Shown: piece after piece, positions 5,347-12,438 of the stretch
Layout of the letters: each line of letters begins with the position of its first letter
Numbering within the stretch: position 1 is the stretch's first letter
IMG/VR virus record: IMGVR_UViG_3300034061_003912
Location: 1 to 27,912 of that record
Strand: one strand, 5' to 3'
DNA length: 27,912 bases
Origin: a virus
The notes under the pieces: generated by a model
Told to the model about the DNA's origin: nothing
What the model saw: only the letters and a program-made list of their open reading frames with translations
Databases searched by the model: none
Position numbers and translations under genes: made by a program

Positions 5347-6816
5347 ATGAAATTTAAACAACTGATGCTTGCACCTGTTGCTCTGGGAATGGTTGCTCCT
5401 GTTGCTGCGAATGCCGCAGACCTTAATATGGCAGCAGTCAACCAATATGCTTCCTCCGAGCAGGTCTCAAGTATCAATCAACTTTCTGATGTGCAACCCA
5501 CTGATTGGGCATATCAGGCACTCAGCAACCTTGTAGAGCGTTATGGATGCGTTGCTGGTTATCCTAACGGCACTTATGGTGGTGGTAAGGCAATGACCCG
5601 CTATGAGGCAGCAGCACTTCTGAATGCTTGCCTTGATCGTGTAACCGAACAAACTGATGAACTGAAGCGTCTTGCTGATGAGTTCCGCAATGAACTTACT
5701 GTAATTCAAGGTTCTGTTACTAAACTGGAAGCACAGGTTGGACAACTTGAAGCAACCCAGTTCTCTACCACTACCAAACTCCGTGGTGAAGCATCTTTCG
5801 TTCTCGGTAACGTTGATGATTATCGGACCAAAGGTGGTGATGTAACTCATGCAGCATTTAACTATGATCTGCGTCTGAACCTGGACACTTCATTTACTGG
5901 TAAGGATCTTCTCAAGACTCGTCTGCGTTCTGCTAACTTCAGCAGCGATCCTTTTGGTTCTAGTTCTTCTTTGTTCAAACTGGATAAGGCAGATAACACC
6001 GCAAGTGAAGTTGGTAACAACGTAGTTATCGACCGTCTGTATTATCAGTTCCCTGCTTTTAACAACAAAGTAACTCTGACTGCTGGTGCTGCGGTTCGTA
6101 ATACTGAAATCGCTTGGATGCCTTCCGCATATAAGTCTGGTATTCTTGACTTCTTTGCTGTTTCTGGTACTCCTGGTGTCTATAACAAGGCAACTGGTGC
6201 TGGTTTTGGTGTTCAGTATGGTAAGAAAGGTATTGTTGCTGGTGTAAACTATGTTGCACAAGCAGGTCAAGATAGTTCCAAGGGTGAGTTTGATGAGACT
6301 GGTGCTCTGAACACTCTCGCACAGATTGGTTATCGTGGTACTAACTGGGGTGCTGCATTCGGTTATCGTTATGGTACTGAAGGCACTCGTGTTCGTACCT
6401 ACAACGGTCTGGATGGTGCTTCTGGTACTCTGGTTCCTGGTCAGACCTCTAACGGTTATGCCCTGAACGCATACTGGCAACCAACCAAGTCTGGTATTGT
6501 TCCTTCTATCTCTGCAGGTTATGGTTGGAATACTGTAAGTGGTACTCCTAGTGCTGCTACAGATAGTCAGTCCTGGTTTGCTGGTCTTCAGTGGGAAGAT
6601 GTGTTTGTTGATGGTAACTCTGCTGGCGTTGCTATTGGTCAAGCACCTACTGGGGAAGATCTTGAAAAGGCAACGATGCTTGAGATTTTCTACAAGTATC
6701 AAGTATCTGATAACATCAGTGTCACTCCTGCTATTATCTACGGAAGTGATAACCAACGTCTTGCTGGTAACTCCTCTAACTGGGGTGGTGTAATTCAGAC
6801 GACTTTCCGTTTCTGA
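5347..6816 (+). CDS. Cyanobacterial-type outer-membrane porin (SLH + OprB-like)
   Basis: A 489-aa protein. A signal peptide spans residues 1-23 (cleavage near AANA/AD). Residues about 45-100 are an S-layer homology domain (LSDVQPTDWAYQALSNLVER ... MTRYEAAALLN) that in cyanobacteria binds the cell wall. A coiled coil follows (about 100-138), then a long beta-barrel domain rich in Gly and aromatic residues ending TTFRF with the C-terminal Phe used for outer-membrane assembly. This is the architecture of the major Synechococcus porins (SomA/SomB type). The gene is complete and uses host-like, GC-richer codons, quite unlike its AT-rich neighbours, which suggests recent capture from a host or selection for high expression. 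It has its own promoter and a strong terminator. Likely role: altering outer-membrane permeability or receptor display during infection (inference). Confidence 0.85.
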   Translation: MKFKQLMLAPVALGMVAPVAANAADLNMAAVNQYASSEQVSSINQLSDVQPTDWAYQALSNLVERYGCVAGYPNGTYGGGKAMTRYEAAALLNACLDRVTEQTDELKRLADEFRNELTVIQGSVTKLEAQVGQLEATQFSTTTKLRGEASFVLGNVDDYRTKGGDVTHAAFNYDLRLNLDTSFTGKDLLKTRLRSANFSSDPFGSSSSLFKLDKADNTASEVGNNVVIDRLYYQFPAFNNKVTLTAGAAVRNTEIAWMPSAYKSGILDFFAVSGTPGVYNKATGAGFGVQYGKKGIVAGVNYVAQAGQDSSKGEFDETGALNTLAQIGYRGTNWGAAFGYRYGTEGTRVRTYNGLDGASGTLVPGQTSNGYALNAYWQPTKSGIVPSISAGYGWNTVSGTPSAATDSQSWFAGLQWEDVFVDGNSAGVAIGQAPTGEDLEKATMLEIFYKYQVSDNISVTPAIIYGSDNQRLAGNSSNWGGVIQTTFRF

Positions 6817-6826
6817 TATTTTAATG

Positions 6827-6850
6827 GGGGGTTGACAAAACCCCCTTTTT
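6827..6850 (+). terminator. Porin terminator fused to promoter
   Basis: A 7-bp stem (6827-6833 with 6839-6845), loop GACAA and five T's. It ends the porin transcript. The 3' part of its left arm and its loop spell TTGACA, the -35 of the next promoter. Confidence 0.92.
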
Positions 6851-6860
6851 GTTGTATTCT
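6832..6860 (+). promoter_or_regulatory. Sigma70 promoter inside terminator
   Basis: TTGACA (6832-6837) within the terminator hairpin, a 17-base spacer that includes the T tract, and TATTCT (6855-6860). It would drive the small gene at 6882 and tRNA-Val. Confidence 0.75.
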
Positions 6861-6881
6861 GTGTAAGGAAAGGATAAACTA

Positions 6882-7046
6882 ATGAAAATTAATCTTTGGT
6901 TCTGTAAAGATATGAACCAATGGCGTTGGACTCTTGTTGATGATCATCGCCCAATCATTAAACAAGAATCTGGTCAAAGAGAAAATCTCCGAGATGCTAT
7001 GAATGATGTGGCAAATACTGTAGAATACATGATGAGTCAAACTTGA
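6882..7046 (+). CDS. Small protein, 54 aa, unknown
   Basis: Starts at ATG 6882 with a ribosome binding site (AAGGAAAGGA at 6865-6874). The protein opens MKINLWFCKDMNQWRWTLVD and ends in a likely helix (about residues 31-52). The first half looks like a beta-hairpin rich in Trp. No family is recognised. It sits between a strong early promoter and tRNA-Val, so it is probably an early gene. Confidence 0.75.
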   Translation: MKINLWFCKDMNQWRWTLVDDHRPIIKQESGQRENLRDAMNDVANTVEYMMSQT

Positions 7047-7054
7047 CTTTTATT

Positions 7055-7126
7055 GGGCGATTAACTCAGCGGTAGAGTGCCTCCTTTACACGGAGATGGT
7101 CACTGGTTCGATCCCAGTATCGCCCA
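7055..7126 (+). tRNA. tRNA-Val (UAC)
   Basis: Acceptor GGGCGAT/ATCGCCC, D arm ACTC/GAGT, anticodon stem CCTCC/GGAGA (outer pair mismatched) with loop TTTACAC, and T arm ACTGG-TTCGATC-CCAGT. Anticodon TAC reads GUA. It starts 8 bases after the preceding stop codon, so it is probably cut out of an mRNA. Confidence 0.9.
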
Positions 7127-7127
7127 T

Positions 7128-7135
7128 TATAAATA
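7128..7135 (+). promoter_or_regulatory. Canonical T4-type late promoter
   Basis: TATAAATA, an exact match to the T4 late -10 element, immediately after tRNA-Val and 16 bases before the dps-like ATG at 7152. Confidence 0.7.
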
Positions 7136-7151
7136 CCTAAAAAATGGTATA

Positions 7152-7658
7152 ATGGAAACACTATTTAAACTATTAAGTGATGCTCAAGCATCACTTTTTG
7201 TGTTATTTCATAAAACTTGGGTCTATCATTGGAATGTTGTTGGACAAGATTTTCAGCAACTTCATACTCTTTTTGGTGGTCAATATGAAACCATGTTTGA
7301 AGAGATAGATAGATTATCAGAACATATGAGATACTTAAATGTAAAACCTTTGAGTAGTTTAAATCGTGTTCTTGAGGTTTCTAAAATTAAAGAGGCATCA
7401 AGTTCTGCAAATGCTGAAGGTATGATTTCTGATCTTCTTCAATCAAATATTGATTTCTGTAATATGATGAGTAAAATATCTGAAGAAGCAGAAGAACAGA
7501 AATCATATGCTACAGCAAATCTAGTTCAGGATTTAATGGAGTCTCATGGCAAGTTTGTTTGGATGCTTCGTGCATTTTCGGACTCTGGAACAAAAAAAGT
7601 TCAAGAAGAAGTAGAAGAAGTTATTGAAGATCAAATAGAAGAAACAATAGAAGAATAA
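7152..7658 (+). CDS. Dps-like ferritin
   Basis: A 168-aa four-helix protein of the Dps family, which stores iron and protects DNA by oxidising Fe(II) with H2O2. The inter-subunit ferroxidase ligands are all present: H26 (YHWNVVG), H38 (QLHTLFGGQYE), D53 and E57 (EIDRLSE). Length fits Dps. It ends in a Glu-rich tail (about 150-168), unlike the basic DNA-binding tails of many Dps proteins, so direct DNA binding is doubtful. ATG 7152 is chosen because the Dps helix A begins there; an upstream in-frame ATG lies inside tRNA-Val. A perfect late promoter precedes it, pointing to late expression and perhaps packaging in the virion (inference). Confidence 0.85.
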   Translation: METLFKLLSDAQASLFVLFHKTWVYHWNVVGQDFQQLHTLFGGQYETMFEEIDRLSEHMRYLNVKPLSSLNRVLEVSKIKEASSSANAEGMISDLLQSNIDFCNMMSKISEEAEEQKSYATANLVQDLMESHGKFVWMLRAFSDSGTKKVQEEVEEVIEDQIEETIEE

Positions 7659-7667
7659 TTTAAAATT

Positions 7668-7925
7668 ATGGAAAATTTAAGAATCAGATGCCGCTCTTGT
7701 GGTAAAGAGTTAGAAGGGCATCCTACAAAAACTGTGTCATGTGGTTGTCCAAATATGGCAACTATTCGTGGAGGAGTTATTTCAGCAGTTGACTTATCAC
7801 AGGTTGTTATGCTAAACTCTATGAATAACAAATCTAAAAAAAGTGTTCTTACCAACGAAGATATTGCCTGGCAAGAGGCAAGAAGACAACGTAAAGTAAA
7901 ACGTTTAGATTTTGAGATTCGTTGA
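7668..7925 (+). CDS. Small zinc-ribbon-like protein
   Basis: An 85-aa protein with CRSCGKE at about residues 8-14 and SCGCP at about 24-28, two Cys clusters spaced like a small zinc ribbon. The C-terminal third is basic (ARRQRKVKR). Nine bases separate it from the Dps-like gene, so they are probably one late transcript. Role unknown; nucleic-acid or protein binding is possible. Confidence 0.7.
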   Translation: MENLRIRCRSCGKELEGHPTKTVSCGCPNMATIRGGVISAVDLSQVVMLNSMNNKSKKSVLTNEDIAWQEARRQRKVKRLDFEIR

Positions 7926-7935
7926 ATCTCATTAT

Positions 7936-8021
7936 GGAAGATTGGCCGAGTGGTTGATGGCGATAGTCTTGAAAACTATTAACGTTAATAGCGTTCCAGG
8001 GTTCGAATCCCTGATCTTCCT
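7936..8021 (+). tRNA. tRNA-Ser (UGA)
   Basis: A class II tRNA with a long variable arm (AACG...CGTT). Acceptor GGAAGAT/ATCTTCC, anticodon stem ATAGT/ACTAT with loop CTTGAAA, T arm CAGGG-TTCGAAT-CCCTG. Anticodon TGA reads UCA. T-rich sequence follows. Confidence 0.92.
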
Positions 8022-8068
8022 TTTTAATTTAATAATTTCTTAAACACTTTCTTGAAACCAACACATAG

Positions 8069-8099
8069 TTGACAAAGTGAAAATGCTTACTAGTATAAT
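8069..8099 (+). promoter_or_regulatory. Sigma70-like promoter
   Basis: Perfect TTGACA (8069-8074) and TATAAT (8094-8099), but with a 19-base spacer, longer than at the other sites. It would drive the small-gene run 8124-8699. Confidence 0.65.
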
Positions 8100-8123
8100 T
8101 AGTAGTATTCAACCTAAAACCCT

Positions 8124-8273
8124 ATGGATCAGCACACCTACGATAATTGGGTGAAGATCAAGGAGACATTCGAATCTTCTGGTAACATGGATAATATGTT
8201 CTATAAACGAGCAGTTGAAATTGTAAAAACAAGAAGAGATCCTCTTGCAAAGTTTCTTGGTGATGAAAAATGA
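8124..8273 (+). CDS. Small protein, 49 aa, unknown
   Basis: Opens MDQHTYDNWVKIKETFESSG and ends with the basic stretch KTRRDPLAKFLGDEK; likely all helical and soluble. First gene behind the promoter at 8069. Its stop overlaps the next start (ATGA at 8270-8273), so translation is coupled to the membrane protein that follows. Confidence 0.7.
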   Translation: MDQHTYDNWVKIKETFESSGNMDNMFYKRAVEIVKTRRDPLAKFLGDEK

Positions 8274-8473
8274 TGTATGAACAGGAAGAGTTTATTACGC
8301 GCACAGAAGTCCAGGAGATGATTGATGCAGCAATACGACGACACAACCGTAATGCTTCTATCATTAGCATGTGCGTCGGTTGGGTGGTTCTTGCTTTATT
8401 TGCTGAAGGATTATTGAGGTTGATTGGAGTTATTCCACCATTACTTCCATTTCTTAAAATTACTCTTAATTAA
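8270..8473 (+). CDS. Small single-pass membrane protein, 67 aa
   Basis: A charged N-terminal helix (about residues 5-28, EEFITRTEVQEMIDAAIRRH) precedes a hydrophobic span (about 31-55). It overlaps the upstream stop by four bases. No family is named; the shape (soluble helix plus anchor) suits a membrane-tethered or holin/spanin-like accessory protein, but nothing in the sequence decides this. Confidence 0.7.
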   Translation: MMYEQEEFITRTEVQEMIDAAIRRHNRNASIISMCVGWVVLALFAEGLLRLIGVIPPLLPFLKITLN

Positions 8474-8481
8474 TCTTTTAT

Positions 8482-8586
8482 ATGGAAAAAGAAAATATAA
8501 GTAGCACAATATTTTCGGCAATGACTATTTTTGGTTTTATCGGATTATTCATTTATTGGGGTCTTACCCACGCATATCCACAATGA
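8482..8586 (+). CDS. Tiny membrane protein, 34 aa
   Basis: A single hydrophobic span (about residues 8-29) in a 34-aa product starting MEKENISSTIF. It overlaps the next start by ATGA (8583-8586). Its size recalls small photosystem or cytochrome-b6f subunits, but no specific one can be recognised. Confidence 0.6.
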   Translation: MEKENISSTIFSAMTIFGFIGLFIYWGLTHAYPQ

Positions 8587-8699
8587 TTTTTCATATCGTA
8601 GAAGCACTCGCAGCAAGTCCAGTTTGGTTGGGACTTTGTGGATTTGGTATAATTGTAGTTCCTATCATGGGAATTTCCTATATACATAATATAAAATAA
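8583..8699 (+). CDS. Tiny membrane protein, 38 aa
   Basis: One hydrophobic segment (about residues 5-32, with GLCGFGIIVVPIMG) and a short polar end. Start ATG 8583 overlaps the previous stop, so the pair is translationally coupled. No homologue recognised. Confidence 0.6.
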   Translation: MIFHIVEALAASPVWLGLCGFGIIVVPIMGISYIHNIK

Positions 8700-8711
8700 A
8701 TTTATTTTAAA

Positions 8712-9236
8712 ATGGCAAATATAACATATGAAATTTCTTCTGCAAGTGGTGCTGAAATAATAGAGGGTGGGCAGGGAATGAGTGGTGGAGTTTTTTTGGG
8801 ATGGACTGGAACTATTTTTAACATTGATCCAGACTCTCCTGCTATTAGTGCGCTTCCTACTAGTATTGATGCAGTATCTAATGCGATAACTTATTCATTT
8901 AGTCCAGATGCCACAAATGGAGTTAATAATTGGCCAGCTGGAGAAACTTGGTATGATAGCGTATTAAATGATAATGTTTTTTATAATTACATAACATATA
9001 AATCTCAAAATACTGCCAACCAATTTCCAAATTCTGGAAAAAGTTTTGATATTTGGTCTGGAAGTCTTTGGAAACAGTTTAATACTGTTGGAAAAAGTTG
9101 GAGGGATATACACACAGAAGATCCTTTTAAATTGAGCACAACTAAATATACTTTATTTTATGATTATACTTCTGGCAGTTCAGTTGCTCATTGTTGGGTT
9201 AAGGGTGGACAAGTTAATTTTACATTAGTTGAATAA
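8712..9236 (+). CDS. Unknown beta-rich protein, 174 aa
   Basis: Starts MANITYEISSASGAEIIEGG. The composition is rich in Ser, Thr, Asn, Gly, Tyr and Trp with few charges, typical of beta-structured phage virion decoration or fibre-tip domains. No signal peptide, transmembrane span or known motif is seen. It lies between the small membrane genes and tRNA-Pro. A virion-structural role is only a guess from composition. Confidence 0.7.
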   Translation: MANITYEISSASGAEIIEGGQGMSGGVFLGWTGTIFNIDPDSPAISALPTSIDAVSNAITYSFSPDATNGVNNWPAGETWYDSVLNDNVFYNYITYKSQNTANQFPNSGKSFDIWSGSLWKQFNTVGKSWRDIHTEDPFKLSTTKYTLFYDYTSGSSVAHCWVKGGQVNFTLVE

Positions 9237-9240
9237 TTTC

Positions 9241-9314
9241 CGGGATGTAGCTCAGTTTGGTAGAGCACTCGCTTTGGGAGCGAGTGGTCGTAGGTTCGAA
9301 TCCTATCATCCCGA
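9241..9314 (+). tRNA. tRNA-Pro (UGG)
   Basis: Acceptor CGGGATG/CATCCCG, D arm GCTC/GAGC, anticodon stem CTCGC/GCGAG with loop TTTGGGA, and T arm GTAGG-TTCGAAT-CCTAT. Anticodon TGG reads CCA. It starts four bases after the preceding stop. A 9-bp self-complementary run (9317-9336, one G-T pair) follows and may be its 3' processing or end signal. Confidence 0.93.
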
Positions 9315-9339
9315 TTGTCCAGTTTTTAAATTGGACCAC

Positions 9340-9368
9340 TTGACTAAAAGCAATTTAACTCTTATAAT
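9340..9368 (+). promoter_or_regulatory. Sigma70 promoter
   Basis: TTGACT (9340-9345), a 17-base spacer and perfect TATAAT (9363-9368). It drives the 71-aa gene at 9392 and, on the same transcript, the structured RNA at 9612-9739. Confidence 0.8.
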
Positions 9369-9391
9369 ACTAGGGTACACAATTCAAAACA

Positions 9392-9607
9392 ATGTCTCTG
9401 ATTCAAAAATTCAAGAAAGATGTTAGCACTCTTCGCCTTGCTGCTAACGGTGAAATCTACCTTGACGTAAAAAGTCCTAAACTTTATAAAAAAGTTCGAC
9501 GTTATTATGAAAATGAAGGTGTAGTATTTTCTGGAGATCCTCTTGATGATTATGAGATGCTTATGGAGTATCTCTATCAAGATTTAGAAACTATTGAAGT
9601 TGCATGA
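9392..9607 (+). CDS. Small protein, 71 aa, unknown
   Basis: Opens MSLIQKFKKDVSTLRLAANG, then EIYLDVKSPKLYKKVRRYYENEG and an acidic C-terminus. Predicted mixed alpha/beta, soluble. No family recognised. It is the only gene between a strong promoter and the RNA element before gmd, so it may be an early host-takeover type protein (inference). Confidence 0.7.
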   Translation: MSLIQKFKKDVSTLRLAANGEIYLDVKSPKLYKKVRRYYENEGVVFSGDPLDDYEMLMEYLYQDLETIEVA

Positions 9608-9611
9608 TAAA

Positions 9612-9739
9612 ATAGACACGGAGAGTCTATAAAAGAACTGGTGGAGTCAACCTGAATATGCCCGTGATGGAGACACGTTAAAAACCCTGGTGCGGATGGG
9701 ATAACTCCCGCTCAGTTTTACATCTGAATAAAATGTAAA
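9612..9739 (+). ncRNA. Structured leader RNA, candidate wcaG RNA motif
   Basis: The region has no coding frame but many stems: 9612-9617/9625-9630 (6 bp, loop ACGGAGA), 9663-9666/9674-9677 (loop ATGGAGA), 9698-9701/9706-9709, a long-range helix 9634-9640/9713-9719, and 9717-9723/9733-9739, which competes with that helix. GGAGA or GGAGTCA recurs in the loops. The wcaG RNA motif is known from cyanophages in the 5' region of exopolysaccharide genes (including wcaG, the GDP-fucose synthase) and hli genes. This element lies just before gmd-fcl, the same context. The assignment rests on context and foldability; the Rfam consensus could not be checked. Confidence 0.5.
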
Positions 9740-9750
9740 TAAATGCATGG

Positions 9751-9778
9751 AGACAGGTTGTTTAAACCTGTCTTTTTT
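9751..9778 (+). terminator. Terminator before the glycan island
   Basis: A 9-bp perfect stem (9751-9759 with 9765-9773), loop GTTTA and six T's. It would stop the transcript carrying the structured RNA, or act as its expression platform controlling entry into gmd. Confidence 0.9.
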
Positions 9779-9786
9779 GCTATAAT
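9758..9786 (+). promoter_or_regulatory. Promoter overlapping terminator, before gmd
   Basis: Perfect TATAAT (9781-9786) with TTGTTT (9758-9763) exactly 17 bases upstream in the hairpin stem and loop. The -35 is poor, so activity is less certain than at the other composites. Confidence 0.5.
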
Positions 9787-9808
9787 AGAATAATTCATAT
9801 TATACTTT

Positions 9809-10810
9809 ATGAAAGTTGCATTAATAACAGGTATAACAGGTCAAGATGGATCATATCTTGCTGAACTTCTTTTGGAAAAGGGATATGAAGTTCACGGTAT
9901 AATTCGCCGTGCTTCTTTGATCAATACTCATAGAATTGATCATATTTACAATCAGATTAAACTTCACTATGGAGATCTTACTGATTCTACAAACCTTGTA
10001 AGAGTCATTCAGCAAGTTCAACCTGATGAGATTTATAATCTAGGTGCTCAAAGTCATGTAAAAGTATCGTTTGAGATGCCTGAATATACTGGTCAAACTG
10101 ATGGATTAGGAACTCTTCGCATTCTTGAGGCAGTTCGTCTTTTGGGAATGGAGAAAAAAACAAGAATCTATCAGGCATCAACATCCGAAATGTTTGGCAA
10201 GGTTCAAGAAATTCCACAAAAAGAAACTACACCTTTTTATCCTCGTTCACCTTATGGAGTTGCAAAAGTTTATGGATACTGGATCGTCAAAAACTACAGA
10301 GAGTCTTATGGACTACACGCAAGTTCTGGAATTCTTTTCAATCACGAATCCCCTAGAAGAGGAGAAACTTTTGTCACAAGAAAAATCACTCGCGGACTAT
10401 CACGCATTTCAACTGGGCAACAAGATATACTATATCTCGGGAATCTGAATGCGAAACGAGATTGGGGACACGCTAAAGATTTTGTTGAGGCAATGTGGTT
10501 GATGCTTCAGCATGATGAAGCAGATGATTATGTAATTGCTACAGGAGAGCAGTATTCAGTCCGTGAGTTTGTTGAGGCAGCAGCACCTTATTTTGGAATG
10601 AAGATTGCCTGGGAAGGTGATGGATTGGGTGAGGTTGGTATTGATAAACTCACTAAAAGAGAGGTTGTAAGAGTGAGTCCTAAATATTTTAGACCTGCTG
10701 AAGTAGAGACCTTATTAGGTGATGCCACGAAGGCAAAGAAAAAATTAGGTTGGGAACCTAAAATTTCATTTGAACAATTAGTTGAGGATATGTGCATCTA
10801 TGGGCAATGA
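9809..10810 (+). CDS. gmd: GDP-mannose 4,6-dehydratase
   Basis: A 333-aa extended short-chain dehydrogenase that converts GDP-D-mannose to GDP-4-keto-6-deoxymannose, the first step to GDP-L-fucose. The Rossmann motif GITGQDG spans residues 8-14, IIRRAS (31-36) is typical of Gmd NADP binding, the catalytic TSEMFG is at 125-130 and YGVAK at 149-153, and the substrate loop [10 protein letters not shown] at 177-186. Length and motifs are complete. First gene of the glycan island and less AT-rich than most that follow. No mannose-activating genes are present in the window, so GDP-mannose must come from the host or from elsewhere in the genome. Confidence 0.95.
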   Translation: MKVALITGITGQDGSYLAELLLEKGYEVHGIIRRASLINTHRIDHIYNQIKLHYGDLTDSTNLVRVIQQVQPDEIYNLGAQSHVKVSFEMPEYTGQTDGLGTLRILEAVRLLGMEKKTRIYQASTSEMFGKVQEIPQKETTPFYPRSPYGVAKVYGYWIVKNYRESYGLHASSGILFNHESPRRGETFVTRKITRGLSRISTGQQDILYLGNLNAKRDWGHAKDFVEAMWLMLQHDEADDYVIATGEQYSVREFVEAAAPYFGMKIAWEGDGLGEVGIDKLTKREVVRVSPKYFRPAEVETLLGDATKAKKKLGWEPKISFEQLVEDMCIYGQ

Positions 10811-10864
10811 AATAAACAGATATAAGATTACTAAAAATTTTAAATAATAAAGGAAATTTGTGTT

Positions 10865-11482
10865 ATGAGACAAGAAATTAATGAATGGTGGGAATGTAAA
10901 GGAGATCAAACTTTAAGAGAGTGTTATCCTTTAAATGAATATTCTGTAATTTTTGATCTTGGTGGTTTTGATGGAAATTTTTCCCAAACAATGTATTCAA
11001 AATATAAATCAAACATTTATGTTTTTGAACCACACCCAGAATTTGTTTCTATAATTAGAGATAAGTTTAAAGATAATGAAAAAGTTAAAGTATTTGATTA
11101 TGGAGTTGGTGGAAAAACAGAAAATCTTCAATTAGTATCATGCAATGAATCTTCTTATATTATTCCCCAAACAAAAGTTAACAATACAAGTAATAAAATT
11201 TTTCAAAATATAAGTATTAAATCTTTTAAAAATGTTTATGATGAGATGAAAGTAAATAATATTGATCTTTTGAAAATTAACGTTGAAGGGTCTGAATATG
11301 ATATTATGCAAAACATATTTGATAATGATTTAACCACAAAGATCAATAACTTTCAAATACAGTTTCACAAAATTAATGATAAGTCTGAAAAACTGTTGTT
11401 AGATATAAGAACTGAGCTGTCTAAAACACATAAACAAGATTGGTGTTTTAATTGGGTTTGGGAAAATTGGAGTTTAAAATGA
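10865..11482 (+). CDS. FkbM-family methyltransferase
   Basis: A 205-aa SAM-dependent methyltransferase of the FkbM type: VIFDLGGFDGNFS (about residues 28-40) is the SAM-binding loop, YVFEPHPEF follows, and LLKINVEGSEYDIM (about 138-151) is the family signature. FkbM enzymes O-methylate sugars and similar hydroxyls; within this island a capping or masking methylation of a glycan is likely (inference). A ribosome binding site (AAAGGA near 10849) and an AT-rich TTTAAATA-like late box precede ATG 10865. The stop overlaps the fcl start (ATGA). Confidence 0.85.
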   Translation: MRQEINEWWECKGDQTLRECYPLNEYSVIFDLGGFDGNFSQTMYSKYKSNIYVFEPHPEFVSIIRDKFKDNEKVKVFDYGVGGKTENLQLVSCNESSYIIPQTKVNNTSNKIFQNISIKSFKNVYDEMKVNNIDLLKINVEGSEYDIMQNIFDNDLTTKINNFQIQFHKINDKSEKLLLDIRTELSKTHKQDWCFNWVWENWSLK

Positions 11483-12438
11483 AATATGATTCTAGGATAT
11501 TAGTTGCTGGTGCCTATGGAATGGTTGGCAGAGCAATTGTTAGGAATCTTGAAAGCAAAGGATTTACTAATATCATCAGGGGAACTCGTGATGATGTAGA
11601 TTTTACAGATCAAGATGAAACTGAAAGATATTTCTGTTCAGAAGAACCTGAGTATGTGTTTGTTGCTGCTGCCAAAGTTGGTGGCATTATGGCAAACAAC
11701 AACTACAAGGCAGATTTTCTGACTGAGAATCTTCAAATTCAAACCAATCTTATTCAACAATCTTATAATTTTGGTGTAAAGAAACTGTTGTTTCTCGGTT
11801 CTTCTTGTATCTATCCCAAGTTTGCAACTCAACCAATCACCGAAGATCAGTTGATGACTGGTCCTCTAGAACCCACTAATGATGCTTATGCGATTGCCAA
11901 GATCGCTGGTATTATGATGTGCCAGGCATATCGCCAGCAGTACGGTTTCAACGCCATCTCCTTGATGCCTACGAACCTTTATGGACCTAATGATAACTTT
12001 GATCTGGAAACATCACACGTTCTCCCTGCGATGATTGCTAAGTTTCATTATATGAAAGAGCATGGATATACTATTGATATGGGAGGTCCTTATTATGGTT
12101 CCGTAAAACTTTGGGGTGATGGTTCTGCTATGAGAGAGTTCCTACACGTTGATGATCTTGCAGAAGCATGTTATGTTTGTATGCAGAAATATGATGAGGC
12201 AGAGCATATTAATGTTGGAACTGGTGAAGATGTAACAATTAAAGAACTTGCACATACAATTTCTGAGGTTGTTCATTTTATGGGTGATATTGAGTGGGAT
12301 ACTACAAAACCAAATGGAACTCCTCGTAAAGTTCTTAACGTAGATAAAATTAAATCACTTGGATGGAAATCCAAAATTAGTCTTCGTGATGGTATTGAAA
12401 AAACTTACGAATGGTATAAAAATAATGCTATCGTTTAA
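11479..12438 (+). CDS. fcl: GDP-L-fucose synthase
   Basis: A 319-aa epimerase/reductase that turns the Gmd product into GDP-L-fucose. VAGAYGMVG (residues 9-17) binds NADPH, FLGSSCIYPK carries the catalytic Ser/Cys, and YAIAK supplies Tyr and Lys; the PTNLYGPNDNF segment is typical. Start ATG 11479 overlaps the upstream stop by four bases and gives the expected N-terminus, in preference to the longer frame from 11452. It pairs with gmd, with the methyltransferase wedged between. The middle (about 11860-12010) is visibly GC-richer than either end, which suggests mosaic ancestry. Also known as wcaG. Confidence 0.95.
   Translation: MKYDSRILVAGAYGMVGRAIVRNLESKGFTNIIRGTRDDVDFTDQDETERYFCSEEPEYVFVAAAKVGGIMANNNYKADFLTENLQIQTNLIQQSYNFGVKKLLFLGSSCIYPKFATQPITEDQLMTGPLEPTNDAYAIAKIAGIMMCQAYRQQYGFNAISLMPTNLYGPNDNFDLETSHVLPAMIAKFHYMKEHGYTIDMGGPYYGSVKLWGDGSAMREFLHVDDLAEACYVCMQKYDEAEHINVGTGEDVTIKELAHTISEVVHFMGDIEWDTTKPNGTPRKVLNVDKIKSLGWKSKISLRDGIEKTYEWYKNNAIV

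Noticed and set aside
5890-6756. Long minus-strand open frame opposite the porin gene
   Set aside because: Composition is Thr/Ser/Ile-rich noise, mirroring the biased codons of the porin; no start signal and no protein-like motif.
9229-9426. Open frame through tRNA-Pro into the promoter at 9340
   Set aside because: Covers a tRNA and promoter; not plausible as protein.
12359-12424. Longer start for the fucosyltransferase
   Set aside because: Would overlap fcl by 80 bases and adds a sequence not seen at GT11 N-termini; ATG 12425 gives the normal start.
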